A stretch of DNA of 64,000 nucleotides, taken from NCBI GenBank assembly GCA_040766885.1, contig JAXGPP010000014.1, positions 180,967 to 244,966 on the forward strand. The letters run 5' to 3'. The DNA comes from JAXGPP01 sp040766885. Lineage in GTDB: Bacteria; Planctomycetota; Planctomycetia; Pirellulales; Thermoguttaceae. A program made the position numbers and the translations under genes. Position 1 is the stretch's first letter. Each line of letters starts with the position of its first letter. Of this stretch, positions 45,247-53,127 are shown piece after piece. The notes beneath the pieces were generated by a model that saw only the letters and a list, made by a program, of their open reading frames with translations, made no database searches and was not told the DNA's origin.

Positions 45247-45893
45247 TCTCCCCAGTGCTTTTCGAAGGTGCGAATTGCCTCCTCCATGGCGGGCCAAGAG
45301 GCGGCCCGCAAATGCTGCGCGACCGCTGGGGGGCTGATGGCCGGGGACCACAAATCGGCGATTTGAGCTTGGGACCAGCCGCGAAGCGCTCCTGAGACCG
45401 CCCTGGCACTTCGGGCGGTCCAGCGGCGGGAGATCAGGGCGTCGGCCAGGACGAACATTGCGTCCCAGACTTCGCTCTGCGAAGAGTCTTCCGCCACGAA
45501 ACGCATGCGGTATCTGCCGGACTGTTCCAGCAGCCTTCCGGAAAGACGGAACGCCGCCCCGTCACCCTCCGACACGCGGTTGCCAGGAACGAAATCGACC
45601 GTCCCGATGGCCGCGGCCAGGCGAGTGTCGACTTCGGCTTCAGCCAGCAGCAGCACGCGATAGAAGAGAGCGGCGCGAAGGGCGCAGCCGGACTGGCTGA
45701 GCAGAATTTGCCACCTGTCGCCAGCGAAGACATCGATCTCCAAGGGAACCGCAGCCGGGAGGAACGCACGTAACTCGTCCGAACCGCGCCGCATGACCTC
45801 GTGAGCCTTCCGACGCCGCGACGATTCCAGCTTGGAGGAATTGACGAGGTCGCCGGTGATCACCGCGTAGCGTTTCCCCGGTTCGATGTTCAC
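45240..45893 (-). CDS. satD: SatD family protein
   Basis: A 217-residue protein. YAVITGDLVNSSKLESSRRR at the N-terminus is the SatD opening, with the TGDxVNS motif, followed by a DVFAGDRWQILLSQ strand and a nucleotide-cyclase-like alpha/beta core (RLAAAIGTVDFVPG, GDGAAFRLSGRLLEQ). The C-terminal 55 residues (RRWTARSARAVSGALRGWSQAQIADLW, SPPAVAQHLRAASW) form a predicted helix-turn-helix. In streptococci satD belongs to an acid-stress operon; biochemical function is not known. The start is GTG at 45893, which shares its first G with the TAG stop of the upstream fragment, so translation is probably coupled. Preceded by GAGGGGAAA. Confidence 0.8.
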   Translation of the reverse strand: MNIEPGKRYAVITGDLVNSSKLESSRRRKAHEVMRRGSDELRAFLPAAVPLEIDVFAGDRWQILLSQSGCALRAALFYRVLLLAEAEVDTRLAAAIGTVDFVPGNRVSEGDGAAFRLSGRLLEQSGRYRMRFVAEDSSQSEVWDAMFVLADALISRRWTARSARAVSGALRGWSQAQIADLWSPAISPPAVAQHLRAASWPAMEEAIRTFEKHWGDQ

Positions 45894-46336
45894 TACCGTT
45901 TCCCCTCACCTGCTTCAGGCACGAAATGCCCCTGGAGGCAGTTCTTCTTAAGCGGAAATTCCGAATTCCATCGGTGAGTGATCTTTAAGAATGTCAACAG
46001 TCCCCTCGGGCCCGTGTTGGGCAGAAGTTGATCGAGCAGCCGGCGGGTGCGGGCAGTGATCTGCGGATAGCCTCCTTCGCGCCACAACCTCACGCGTTCG
46101 CGGATGATGTTGACCGCCTTGTTCTCTTCGATGCGGTCGGCGGTCCAGTCGTCGAAAGTGAGTTGGCGATCCTTGGCCTTCTTTTTCGGCCGCGCAATGG
46201 GAACGAAGTAGGCGCTGGTACGGCGGGACCCGACGAGGCGGTCGGTGATGCCTTCGTCGTCGAAGTAGAAGTGCCGCTTGGGCTCCTCGAAGAGAGAATT
46301 GATGATCGGATTGTTGATGACAACCGTCTTGGCCAT
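45893..46336 (-). pseudogene. N-terminal stump of a large restriction-type DEAD/DEAH helicase
   Basis: A 147-residue frame from the ATG at 46336. The first ~108 residues (VVINNPIINSLFEEPKRHFYF, DDEGITDRLVGSRRTSAYFVP, IARPKKKAKDRQLTFDDW, RIEENKAVNIIRERVRLW) match the N-terminus I know from very large type III restriction-like helicase proteins of about 1,000 residues. No helicase motif follows; near residue 108 the family pattern stops and an unrelated tail (ending FVPEAGEGKR) leads to a stop. The gene is therefore a truncated remnant that keeps an intact start and now ends in a TAG sharing one base with the satD GTG. Homology is from memory of the motif, not a search. Confidence 0.65.
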
Positions 46337-46533
46337 CACGTGCCCCAGGTGGCTACAGGACGCGGCGGGCAGACCCCCCGCGGCCTATCTTAACGCTGAG
46401 ACGAAGGCGTGCATAGAGACCCCATGGGTGAGCGGGAGAAGGCAAGGCTTGCAAGAATCGGGTCAATGATACGAGGCACAGTTCCCCGATAGCAGCAGGG
46501 GAATTACCTGCGGGTGCCCGACGGTGCTCGGGC

Positions 46534-46614
46534 GTCGCTACGCGACGCGGGACACAGGGGTGGGGCTTGTTTTCCGTGGGTTGCATGTGTCCGTGGGTTG
46601 AAACCCACGGCTAC
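46534..46614. repeat. Degenerate third copy of the REP-containing repeat
   Basis: Starts with the same GTCGCTACGCGACGC palindrome and contains one full REP hairpin at 46591-46610 (CCGTGGGTTG/AAACCCACGG) followed by CTAC at 46611-46614, i.e. GTAG on the minus strand. The middle differs from the two exact copies. Confidence 0.8.
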
Positions 46615-46623
46615 CATCGGACG

Positions 46624-46730
46624 GTCGCTACGCGACGCAGGAAGCGAGGGCGGGGCTCGAATTCCGTGGGTTGAAACCCACGGCTACCATCATGGGTTCG
46701 CTTCGCGACCGGGACAATGGGGGTGGCGGC
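46624..46730. repeat. 107-bp direct repeat, copy A (REP element)
   Basis: Identical over 107 bp to 47265-47371. It contains a GTCGCTACGCGAC palindrome at its left end, a REP hairpin at 46664-46683 with GTAG (minus strand) at its foot (46684-46687), and a second palindromic TTCGCTTCGCGA-like segment. A diverged hairpin follows at 46738-46757. Confidence 0.92.
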
Positions 46731-46802
46731 ATGTTGGCGGTGGGTTAAAAGCCCACGGTTGCGACACGTACGGTTGCGGCGGTTCGGAGCGACGGCTGAA
46801 GT

Positions 46803-47255
46803 TCAACCCCAGGTATAACGTTCGTCGAACTGGATTCCATGTTTGTTGAGCAAAGCGCGGTATTCCTCCTGAAAGGTGAGCGTACGATGATGCTCGCGCT
46901 GCCGCCGGACGTATTCGACCACGTCGGGGATGCTCGACTTGCTGACGGTGAAGGCTCCATACCCGTCCTGCCAGGCGAATCCGCGCCAATGCGGAAGGTT
47001 CTCGTGCGCCCAATGGGATGAACCGCCTTTGAGCAATTGCACGATCTTGGCCGGCGAGAGCGACGCCGGCGCCCCCAGCAGCAAATGGACATGATCGTCG
47101 GTCCCGCCGATCTGGATGGGATGCATCTTGTTTGCCGTCAGAATGCCGCCGAGATAGGCCCAGATGCGGTCCTCAAGGTCGGAGCGGATCCAGAGTTCAC
47201 GGTTCTTCGTGCTAAAGACGATGTGGTAATGGAGGGCAGTGTAAGTGTTGGCCAT
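46803..47255 (-). CDS. REP-associated tyrosine transposase (RAYT, IS200-like Y1/HUH)
   Basis: A 150-residue Y1-type transposase. The HUH motif is His55-Val-His57 in GGTDDHVHLLLG and the nucleophile is Tyr99 in AWQDGYGAFTVSKS. ALHYHIVFSTKNRELWI is the usual IS200-type first strand. The gene is flanked on both sides by identical 107-bp REP-bearing repeats. The GTAG tetranucleotide at the foot of each hairpin is the recognition feature known for RAYT proteins. RAYTs are thought to move REP sequences and are usually single-copy, host-maintained genes. All catalytic residues are present, so it looks functional. Confidence 0.92.
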   Translation of the reverse strand: MANTYTALHYHIVFSTKNRELWIRSDLEDRIWAYLGGILTANKMHPIQIGGTDDHVHLLLGAPASLSPAKIVQLLKGGSSHWAHENLPHWRGFAWQDGYGAFTVSKSSIPDVVEYVRRQREHHRTLTFQEEYRALLNKHGIQFDERYTWG

Positions 47256-47264
47256 GGCTGAGGC

Positions 47265-47371
47265 GTCGCTACGCGACGCAGGAAGCGAGGGCGGGGCTCG
47301 AATTCCGTGGGTTGAAACCCACGGCTACCATCATGGGTTCGCTTCGCGACCGGGACAATGGGGGTGGCGGC
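47265..47371. repeat. 107-bp direct repeat, copy B (REP element)
   Basis: Identical to 46624-46730. REP hairpin at 47305-47324 followed by CTAC (GTAG on the minus strand). It begins nine bases upstream of the transposase start, so it covers the promoter region of that gene. Confidence 0.92.
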
Positions 47372-47387
47372 GGGACAAAGAACGAAG

Positions 47388-47410
47388 AAAGCCGCCGGAA
47401 GGCGGCTTTT
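47388..47410 (-). terminator. Terminator downstream of tRNA-Ser
   Basis: Stem AAAGCCGCC / GGCGGCTTT around a GGAA loop (TTCC on the minus strand), with A-rich sequence on one side and T-rich on the other, so it can act in both directions. It begins 13 bases beyond the 3' end of the tRNA gene. Confidence 0.75.
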
Positions 47411-47423
47411 GGGGTTAAAGCAG

Positions 47424-47505
47424 CGGAGGGCACGGGACTCGAACCCGCAACCCCTTACGGGGCACCACATTTCCAGTGTGGCCGCTAGCCATTCGCTTAC
47501 CCTCC
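47424..47505 (-). tRNA. tRNA-Ser (anticodon GGA)
   Basis: Read on the minus strand. Acceptor GGAGGGT pairs with GCCCTCC (one T-G pair) with discriminator G. The anticodon arm is CCACA-CTGGAAA-TGTGG with anticodon GGA, reading UCC and UCU. A long variable arm (CCCC-GTAA-GGGG) confirms the class II serine type, and the T-loop GGTTCGAGTCC is canonical. CCA is not encoded. Confidence 0.95.
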
Positions 47506-47601
47506 GTTGCGGCAAGTGCCGCGGGCGGGACTTGCTCTCGGGTCCCGCTGACTTGGCGCGGCAGGCCGGGTAGCCCGCCTCATTCCCTGATAGTACGCCC
47601 G

Positions 47602-48861
47602 TTAATCCATGACACGGGCACTGGCGATAAGTTCGATGAACTCCTGGTTCGATTTGAACTTGCGGAGCTTAGCAGTGAGCTGCTCCATCGCCTCGACGGG
47701 ATGCATCTGGGCGAGCGTCCGCCGCAGCGCGGTGATGGCCTCGAGGGTCCGCGGCGTAAGGAGCTTTTCTTCCCGCCGGGTGCCCGACTGCGAGATATCC
47801 ATCGCCGGCCAGATCCGCCGGTCGGCCAGTTTCCGGTCGAGCACCAATTCCATATTACCGGTGCCCTTGAACTCCTGGAAAATCAGCTCGTCCATGCGGC
47901 TACCCGTATCGACCAGAGCGGTGCCGACGATGGTCAGCGACCCGCCCTCCTCGAACAGTCGGGCCGTGGCGAAGAGTTTCTTGGGGATGTCCATGGCCTT
48001 GATGTCGACGCCGCCCGACATGGTCCGGCCGGTGTTGCCGACCCACTTGTTGAAGGCACGGGCCAGCCGGGTGATCGAATCCATGAGCAGGAAGACGTCC
48101 TTGCCCATTTCGGCCAGCCGGCGGCAGCGTTCGACGATCAACTGGGAGAGGCGAACGTGGCTTTCGATGTCGCGATCGAGGCTGCTGGCGACGACTTCGC
48201 CGTTGACGACGGCACGGCGGAAGTCGGTGACTTCTTCGGGCCGCTCATCGATCAGCAGGATGATCAGCTTGATGTCGGGATAGTTGGTCGAGATCGCCTG
48301 GCTGATGTGCTGGAGCAGAATTGTCTTGCCGGTCCGGGGAGGGGCGACGATCAGGGCCCGCTGTCCCTTGCCGAGCGGGGTGAGCATGTCCATCACCCGG
48401 GTCGTCAGCGGCTCCTGGCCGGTCTCCAGCCGGAGCCAGAACTCGGGATTGATAGGGGTGAGCTGGTCGAAGGTCTTGACGTCGCGGTAGGCTTCGGGTG
48501 GCATGCCGTCGACGTCGAGAATTTCCTTCAGGCGCGGGCCTTGCTGCCGCCGGCCCGGCTGGACCATGCCGCTGACCTTGACGCCTTCGCGGAGCCCGAA
48601 CTTGTCGATCATGCTTCCGGGCACGAAGGGGTCGGTAAGCTGGCGAACATAATTGGCTTCCGGGTCGCGGAGGAAGCCATAGCCGTTGGGGTGCATCTCG
48701 AGCACGCCGCTACCGGGCTGGACAGGTCCGCCGTCGCCGTTGTCCGACACATCGGACTCGCGATAGGTAGCCGGGTCGCGGGGCATTCGATGATGGGGGC
48801 GGTTGTGATTTCCAAACGACCCCCCCTTACCGCGAGGGCGCCCCTTCTTTTTCTTTCCCAT
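47602..48861 (-). CDS. rho: Transcription termination factor Rho
   Basis: A 419-residue hexameric RNA-dependent ATPase. An N-terminal basic, disordered segment (MGKKKKGRPRGKGGSFGNHN, ~45 residues) replaces the usual helical cap. The RNA-binding cold-shock-like domain follows (SGVLEMHPNGYGFLRDPE, near 51-69). The ATPase part has Walker A APPRTGKTILLQHI (~173-186), Walker B-type IILLIDERPEE, the Q-loop/R-loop region DVFLLMDSITRLARA and the C-terminal ELIFQEFKGTGNMELVLDRKLADRRIWPAMD. Complete and functional-looking. It is followed by tRNA-Ser on the same strand. Confidence 0.96.
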   Translation of the reverse strand: MGKKKKGRPRGKGGSFGNHNRPHHRMPRDPATYRESDVSDNGDGGPVQPGSGVLEMHPNGYGFLRDPEANYVRQLTDPFVPGSMIDKFGLREGVKVSGMVQPGRRQQGPRLKEILDVDGMPPEAYRDVKTFDQLTPINPEFWLRLETGQEPLTTRVMDMLTPLGKGQRALIVAPPRTGKTILLQHISQAISTNYPDIKLIILLIDERPEEVTDFRRAVVNGEVVASSLDRDIESHVRLSQLIVERCRRLAEMGKDVFLLMDSITRLARAFNKWVGNTGRTMSGGVDIKAMDIPKKLFATARLFEEGGSLTIVGTALVDTGSRMDELIFQEFKGTGNMELVLDRKLADRRIWPAMDISQSGTRREEKLLTPRTLEAITALRRTLAQMHPVEAMEQLTAKLRKFKSNQEFIELIASARVMD

Positions 48862-49662
48862 ATCTCACACCTACAGAGACCCGGCCCTGATTGCGCAATG
48901 CCAGCGTAGGGCTTGGGTCAGCCTCGCAAATAGAGTGGGCGTCTCGGCACTTGCGTCCGATCGACCCGTCCTAAGAAGTTAATTCCCGCCTAGCGACGAA
49001 AACCATCCAGCGCCCAAGCAGGCCATAGCTTGGCAGCATGCCAAGGAAGCACTTCTTTCCTTGCCCTTGCAAACTAAAAACGTGGAAGTTGCTCGGCTCG
49101 TTGGGGCCCGTGACCACTCCTGGTCCGCCCCGAATTGTTGACCTCCAACGGTCAACGGGAGGAAGCTCAGGTTGAGAAGCCTCTACCCAGGCCACCGGAG
49201 GTCTTCCCTCCGGCGGGCGGCCCCGAGATTCCAGAACATGGGCCAATAGCGCCTACCTGTTCGGCAGGTCTTGAACTAACGCCATCTTACCCAAGTCCGG
49301 GCTGCTGTCAAGCTTTCAGTCACAAATTCCGCGACCGAATGGCTGGTTTTCACCATCGACGTCAGCCACTCAGATCGCCGCAATCGCCAACGCTCACCAC
49401 CTTTTGATCACACTCGGTGGGAGGCCATCACGTTTGGCGGCGACCTTCTTCCCCCGCCTTATAAGTACATTATTTCTCTGCGGTTGGCAAGTCGGAAGTA
49501 GGGGGCCGAGTATCGCTCCAATTTCACTCGTTGGAAAAATCGGTCAATCAAGCACAATCCGTTGATTTTAACAGTATTTCCACCGCGCCCGTTCCGATAA
49601 TCAGAGACTGGCACGCATCCGACGCCTCTTCGTTTTCCCCTCGATCTGAGGAATGCGGAACT
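48862..49662. other. 800-bp intergenic region between rho and the thioredoxin-like gene
   Basis: Divergent between rho and the thioredoxin/YHS-like gene, so both promoters are here. No protein gene is convincing on either strand. The middle holds several closely spaced hairpins (49103-49269), listed separately. The last part near 49450-49600 is AT-rich and a likely promoter area. Confidence 0.5.
49103..49269. ncRNA. Candidate structured non-coding RNA (class unknown)
   Basis: Four hairpins within 167 bases of non-coding DNA. GGGGC (49103-49107) closes with GCCCC (49127-49131) around an inner GACCA/TGGTC hairpin (49112-49125). GTTGACC/GGTCAAC (49137-49143, 49150-49156) is a perfect 7-bp stem. 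CCGGAGG/CCTCCGG (49195-49201, 49207-49213) is another perfect 7-bp stem with loop TCTTC. ACCTG/CAGGT (49255-49259, 49265-49269) is the last. The strand is undecided. I looked for signatures of tmRNA, SRP RNA and RNase P RNA and found none; a 6S-type RNA could not be excluded. Confidence 0.35.
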
Positions 49663-50958
49663 ATGTGGTCAAGGAACTGGTGGCTGACGGCCTCGCTCAT
49701 CGGGTGTTGCCTGGTGACAACGGCTTCAGCCCAGCAGGGTGTTGATTGGCTTCCCGGCGGCCTGGAGAGCGCAAAGACCGCGGCAAGCCGCTCGAACCGG
49801 TTGGTGCTCATCCACTTCTATGCCGACTGGTGCCAGCCGTGCAAGACGATGGAACGAGACGTCTTCAGCCGCGCGGATGTTGCCGCGGCGGTCCAGAACG
49901 ATTTCGTACCCGTAAAGATTAATGCCGACCATCGCCCACAGACGGCCAAACAATATGGCGTCACCGCGTTGCCGACCGACGTGATCATCACTGCGGACGG
50001 CCAGGTGGTCGATCGTTTCAGCGGGCGTTCCGACGCCTCCCAATACGTGGGCAAGCTCACTACGATCGCGGCCAGCTACCGGCAGCAGTCACCAGCAAGG
50101 TTTGCGCAGGGGGCTGCGCCGAGCGGTTCGTTCGCGGCTACGGGAGGCGCGTCGACGGTGGCCGCTGCCACCCCGCCATTCCAGCCGCAACCGATCGAGC
50201 CGCGATACTCGAACCAAGCCATGCCCGGACAGTCTGCCGGCACGGCAATACCGCCCGTGGACCGAAGCGCGGGCACGCCTCCTGGTTACGGTCCGGCAGT
50301 CGGGTGGCAGCCGCCGGTTGCGTCACCGGGTTTCGCATATAGCGCGCCGACGGCCAATCCGGCCATGCCGCAGATGCCGATGGCGGATGCGGGGCTGGCT
50401 TCGAGTGCTTCTGCGCCGGCGTTTGGTCCGCAGCCAAACGCGGCTCCCACCGCGCCGGCGATGCAGGTGGCGCCCGCGGATGTGGCGCAGGGCTTCCAGC
50501 CGCCGATTCCGTCGAACGCCCCGGCCGCTTCAGCAAATCCGCCGCTGGGTTTAGACGGCTACTGCGCGGTGCAACTCTCGGTAAACGAGCGGTGGGTGCC
50601 CGGCAATCCACAGTGGGGCGCGATTCACCGCGGCAAGACCTATCTGTTCTCCGGACCCGAAGAACAGAGGCAATTCCTTGCCGATCCAGACCGTTACGCC
50701 CCGGTGCTGGATGGTTGCGATATCGTGAACGTGGTGGACCGCGGCCAAGGGATCGACGGCCGCCGCGAACACGGAGCCTGGTTCCAGGATCGGGTATACC
50801 TGTTTGCCAGTGAACAGGCGCTGCAGCGGTTCAGTGCCGAACCGCAAAGGTACCTGACGGCCTGCCGGCAGCTGGGGCTTAACGTACCCGTGGTGCCGAT
50901 GGACACCACGGCCGATCTGTCTCGCCGCCCCATGCGACAGAGCAGCCAGCGGTACTGA
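49663..50958 (+). CDS. Exported thioredoxin-like protein with C-terminal YHS-like repeats
   Basis: A 431-residue exported protein. The ATG at 49663 starts a signal peptide (MWSRNWWLTASLIGCCLVTTASAQQ). Residues ~25-140 are a thioredoxin domain with the active site FYADWCQPCKTM and the cis-proline in VTALPTDVII. A long Pro/Ala/Gln-rich linker (~145-295) leads to two related segments: GYCAVQLSVNERWVPGNPQW with HRGKTYLFSGPEEQRQFLADPDRYAPVLDG, then HGAWFQDRVYLFASEQALQRFSAEPQRYL. These resemble YHS domains, which bind metals. A periplasmic redox or metal-handling role is inferred. Confidence 0.8.
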   Translation: MWSRNWWLTASLIGCCLVTTASAQQGVDWLPGGLESAKTAASRSNRLVLIHFYADWCQPCKTMERDVFSRADVAAAVQNDFVPVKINADHRPQTAKQYGVTALPTDVIITADGQVVDRFSGRSDASQYVGKLTTIAASYRQQSPARFAQGAAPSGSFAATGGASTVAAATPPFQPQPIEPRYSNQAMPGQSAGTAIPPVDRSAGTPPGYGPAVGWQPPVASPGFAYSAPTANPAMPQMPMADAGLASSASAPAFGPQPNAAPTAPAMQVAPADVAQGFQPPIPSNAPAASANPPLGLDGYCAVQLSVNERWVPGNPQWGAIHRGKTYLFSGPEEQRQFLADPDRYAPVLDGCDIVNVVDRGQGIDGRREHGAWFQDRVYLFASEQALQRFSAEPQRYLTACRQLGLNVPVVPMDTTADLSRRPMRQSSQRY

Positions 50959-50967
50959 GCGCCAGAC

Positions 50968-51717
50968 CTACTTGCCTTCCAGCAAGCGGGTGAGTTTGGC
51001 CACCTGAACGCGAGCGCCTTCCAAGTCGCGATTCAGCCGCAAGGCGTGGCGAAAACTGTCGAGCGCCGAAGCCGCGTCACCCAACTGCATGTAGGCCTGC
51101 CCCATGCCCGCCGCGGCGGCGAAGTGATAGGGGTTGATCTCCAGCGTCTGGTGGCAATCGGCGATCGCTTCAAGATACTGCCGCATGCCGAATCGCGCGA
51201 TGGCACGCTGATTCCACGCCTCGGCATAGGCTGGGGCGGCCGCGATAAGCTGCGTCGCCCGATCCGCCGCCTCGCGGTAGTGCTGCGCCGCGTTGAGCCG
51301 GATGATAATCGCCAGGGCGTGCTGGTGTTCTGCCGCGCCGGCGCGGGCCCACACGTGTCGAATGCCCTCATCGGCGAGCATCCGTACGGTCCGGTCCTCA
51401 TCGACGAGGGCGCGGCCGAGAACGGCGTTGACGGAGTAGTCGGCCGAAAAACCGAGCGCCAGCACGGCGGCCCGGCGGACCTTGGGATACGCATGCTCGG
51501 ACAACCGTTCGAGCGTGCCCTGGGTATAGGACCTGGCGACCTTGTGCGAATAGGCCGCGGCATCCTGGTCTTCGAGGTATTGCTCGTACAGAGCCGCCAG
51601 AAAAGGCAAACGAGTGGGATCGACGCTCACCGCCGAAAGCTCCTGAGAAGAACTGTAGTGCCCGGATCCTGCTCCCTGGCGACGACTTCGCCGCGGGCTG
51701 GGCACATTAAACTCCAT
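50968..51717 (-). CDS. HEAT/TPR repeat protein
   Basis: A 249-residue protein from the ATG at 51717; an upstream in-frame stretch has no ribosome site. Residues ~45-115 resemble HEAT-type helix pairs (TLERLSEHAYPKVRRAAVLAL, VNAVLGRALVDEDRTVRMLA). Residues ~135-245 are TPR units (AAQHYREAADRATQLIAAAP, AEAWNQRAIARFGMRQYLEAIADCHQTLEINP, GMGQAYMQLGDAASALDSFRHALRLN). Both are protein-binding scaffolds. Convergent with the thioredoxin-like gene, nine bases apart. Partner unknown. Confidence 0.75.
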   Translation of the reverse strand: MEFNVPSPRRSRRQGAGSGHYSSSQELSAVSVDPTRLPFLAALYEQYLEDQDAAAYSHKVARSYTQGTLERLSEHAYPKVRRAAVLALGFSADYSVNAVLGRALVDEDRTVRMLADEGIRHVWARAGAAEHQHALAIIIRLNAAQHYREAADRATQLIAAAPAYAEAWNQRAIARFGMRQYLEAIADCHQTLEINPYHFAAAAGMGQAYMQLGDAASALDSFRHALRLNRDLEGARVQVAKLTRLLEGK

Positions 51718-51902
51718 CTTAACCAAGGGGCAAAAAACCGCTACCGAAAAACTCGCCCCCCTTCTGGAATTTGCCGCTTGGCGTTCGGGGACAAGCGACC
51801 GAAAATAGGGGCTGAGCAAGGGACAACGCGGCCTCGGACTTCCCGGAACGTCCGCGCGACGGCAACGGTTGCCGCGGGGAAAGCCGGCGGCCTCGCCCGG
51901 AG

Positions 51903-53066
51903 GTGCCATTGCCCACGTTTCTGCGGCTCAATACGGCCCGGCCGACGCGGTTGTTCGGAGCGTTGGCAGCGGTTGCATTGCTAGCGGTGTGGTGCGGCCG
52001 CATCGTTGCCGCCGAGGCACCGCGCTGGGCCACCGGCGGCGAATTCCAGCGGCGACTCGATACGCCGATCGACGTCCTTTGGGGCGACTCTCCGCTCCGC
52101 GATGCGATGGGCGGGTTGGCGCGACGATATGGCGTGGCGATGGTGATTGATCGCCGTGTCGATCCCGGCAAGTTGGTGACCGTTTCGGTGAGCGACGTTC
52201 CGCTGCGCCGGGTGCTGGCGGTCGTGGCCGAGCAACAGAATCTGGGCGTCTCGTTTCCCGGACCGCTCGTCTACCTGGGACCGCCGCGGCACACGGCGCG
52301 GCTGCGAACGCTGATCGAACAGTGCCGCGAGGGTGCGCGGCGATTGCCCGCTTCCGCTTCGAGGACGCTGTTGCAAGCCCGGCCCATGAACTGGTCGGAC
52401 TTCGCCACGCCCAAGGATCTGCTGGCGCGGCTGGCCGAAGAGAACGGCCTGCGACTTGCGGGGCTGGAGCAGATTCCTCACGACCTTTGGGCGGCCGCCG
52501 ACTTACCCCCGCGACCGCTTGTCGACCGGCTTAGCCTGATTGCCGGGCAGTTCGACCTTACGCTGCAGTTGGCAGCCGATGGCGCGACGGTCGCGCTCGT
52601 TCCGATTCCCGACCGCGTGGCGGTGGTGAGAGACTACGACGGCGGGCCATCGCCCGATGAGCTTGCGGCGAAATGGGCGGCCCTGATCCCCGGCGCCCGT
52701 TTCAAAGTGCTGGAGGGCCGAGTCTACGTGCAGGGGCTGGTCGAAGAGCACGAACGGATCAGGCCGCCCGGCCGGACGGCACCGCCGCGCAAGACGCCCA
52801 AGGCGGATCAGGGCGAAAAACGCTATACCGTCCGCCAGACGCGAGGGTCGCTGGAGACCGTGCTCGCACAACTGGCCGCCGCCCTCGATATCGAGCTCAG
52901 GTTCGACCGGCCGGCCCTGGCGCAGGCCGGGATTTCGCTTGAGCAGATCGTGGAGTTTCACGCCGAACAAGCGACGCTCGACGAATTGCTTGCAGCCGTA
53001 CTGCGACCCGCCGGGTGCGCCTTCCGCCGCAACGGAAAAGTCGTTGAGATTGGGCCGGCGCCGTGA
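51903..53066 (+). CDS. Exported STN/secretin-N-like protein
   Basis: A 387-residue exported protein; the start is a GTG at 51903 and gives a signal sequence (RLFGALAAVALLAVWCGRIVAAEA). Two copies of a small alpha/beta module with the VTVSVSDVPLRRVLAVVAEQQNLG pattern (near 90-115) and LETVLAQLAAALDIELRFD with VEFHAEQATLDELLAAVLRPAGCAF (near 315-375) match the secretin/TonB short N-terminal (STN) domain. No membrane pore domain follows. Such proteins are common in planctomycetes without known role. No good Shine-Dalgarno sequence before the GTG, so the start is uncertain. Confidence 0.6.
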   Translation: MPLPTFLRLNTARPTRLFGALAAVALLAVWCGRIVAAEAPRWATGGEFQRRLDTPIDVLWGDSPLRDAMGGLARRYGVAMVIDRRVDPGKLVTVSVSDVPLRRVLAVVAEQQNLGVSFPGPLVYLGPPRHTARLRTLIEQCREGARRLPASASRTLLQARPMNWSDFATPKDLLARLAEENGLRLAGLEQIPHDLWAAADLPPRPLVDRLSLIAGQFDLTLQLAADGATVALVPIPDRVAVVRDYDGGPSPDELAAKWAALIPGARFKVLEGRVYVQGLVEEHERIRPPGRTAPPRKTPKADQGEKRYTVRQTRGSLETVLAQLAAALDIELRFDRPALAQAGISLEQIVEFHAEQATLDELLAAVLRPAGCAFRRNGKVVEIGPAP

Positions 53067-53127
53067 TCGGCGCGGCCACTCAATCGGTTCCGGCAAGTGA
53101 ATCGTCGCGAGCCGGTCGAGCAGCGCG

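Noticed and set aside
46534..47371. CRISPR-like appearance of repeated hairpins
   Set aside because: Only three copies, irregular spacing, spacer-free identical 107-bp units and a RAYT gene between them. This is a REP locus.
47509..47548. GCGGCA/TGCCGC and GCGGGAC/GTCCCGC stems as a rho terminator
   Set aside because: Loops are long or stems short, and no T run follows in the direction of rho transcription.
48862..49330. tmRNA, SRP RNA or RNase P RNA in the rho-thioredoxin gap
   Set aside because: No tRNA-like ends, no SRP domain IV loop and no RNase P core motif on either strand, so only an unclassified ncRNA is proposed.
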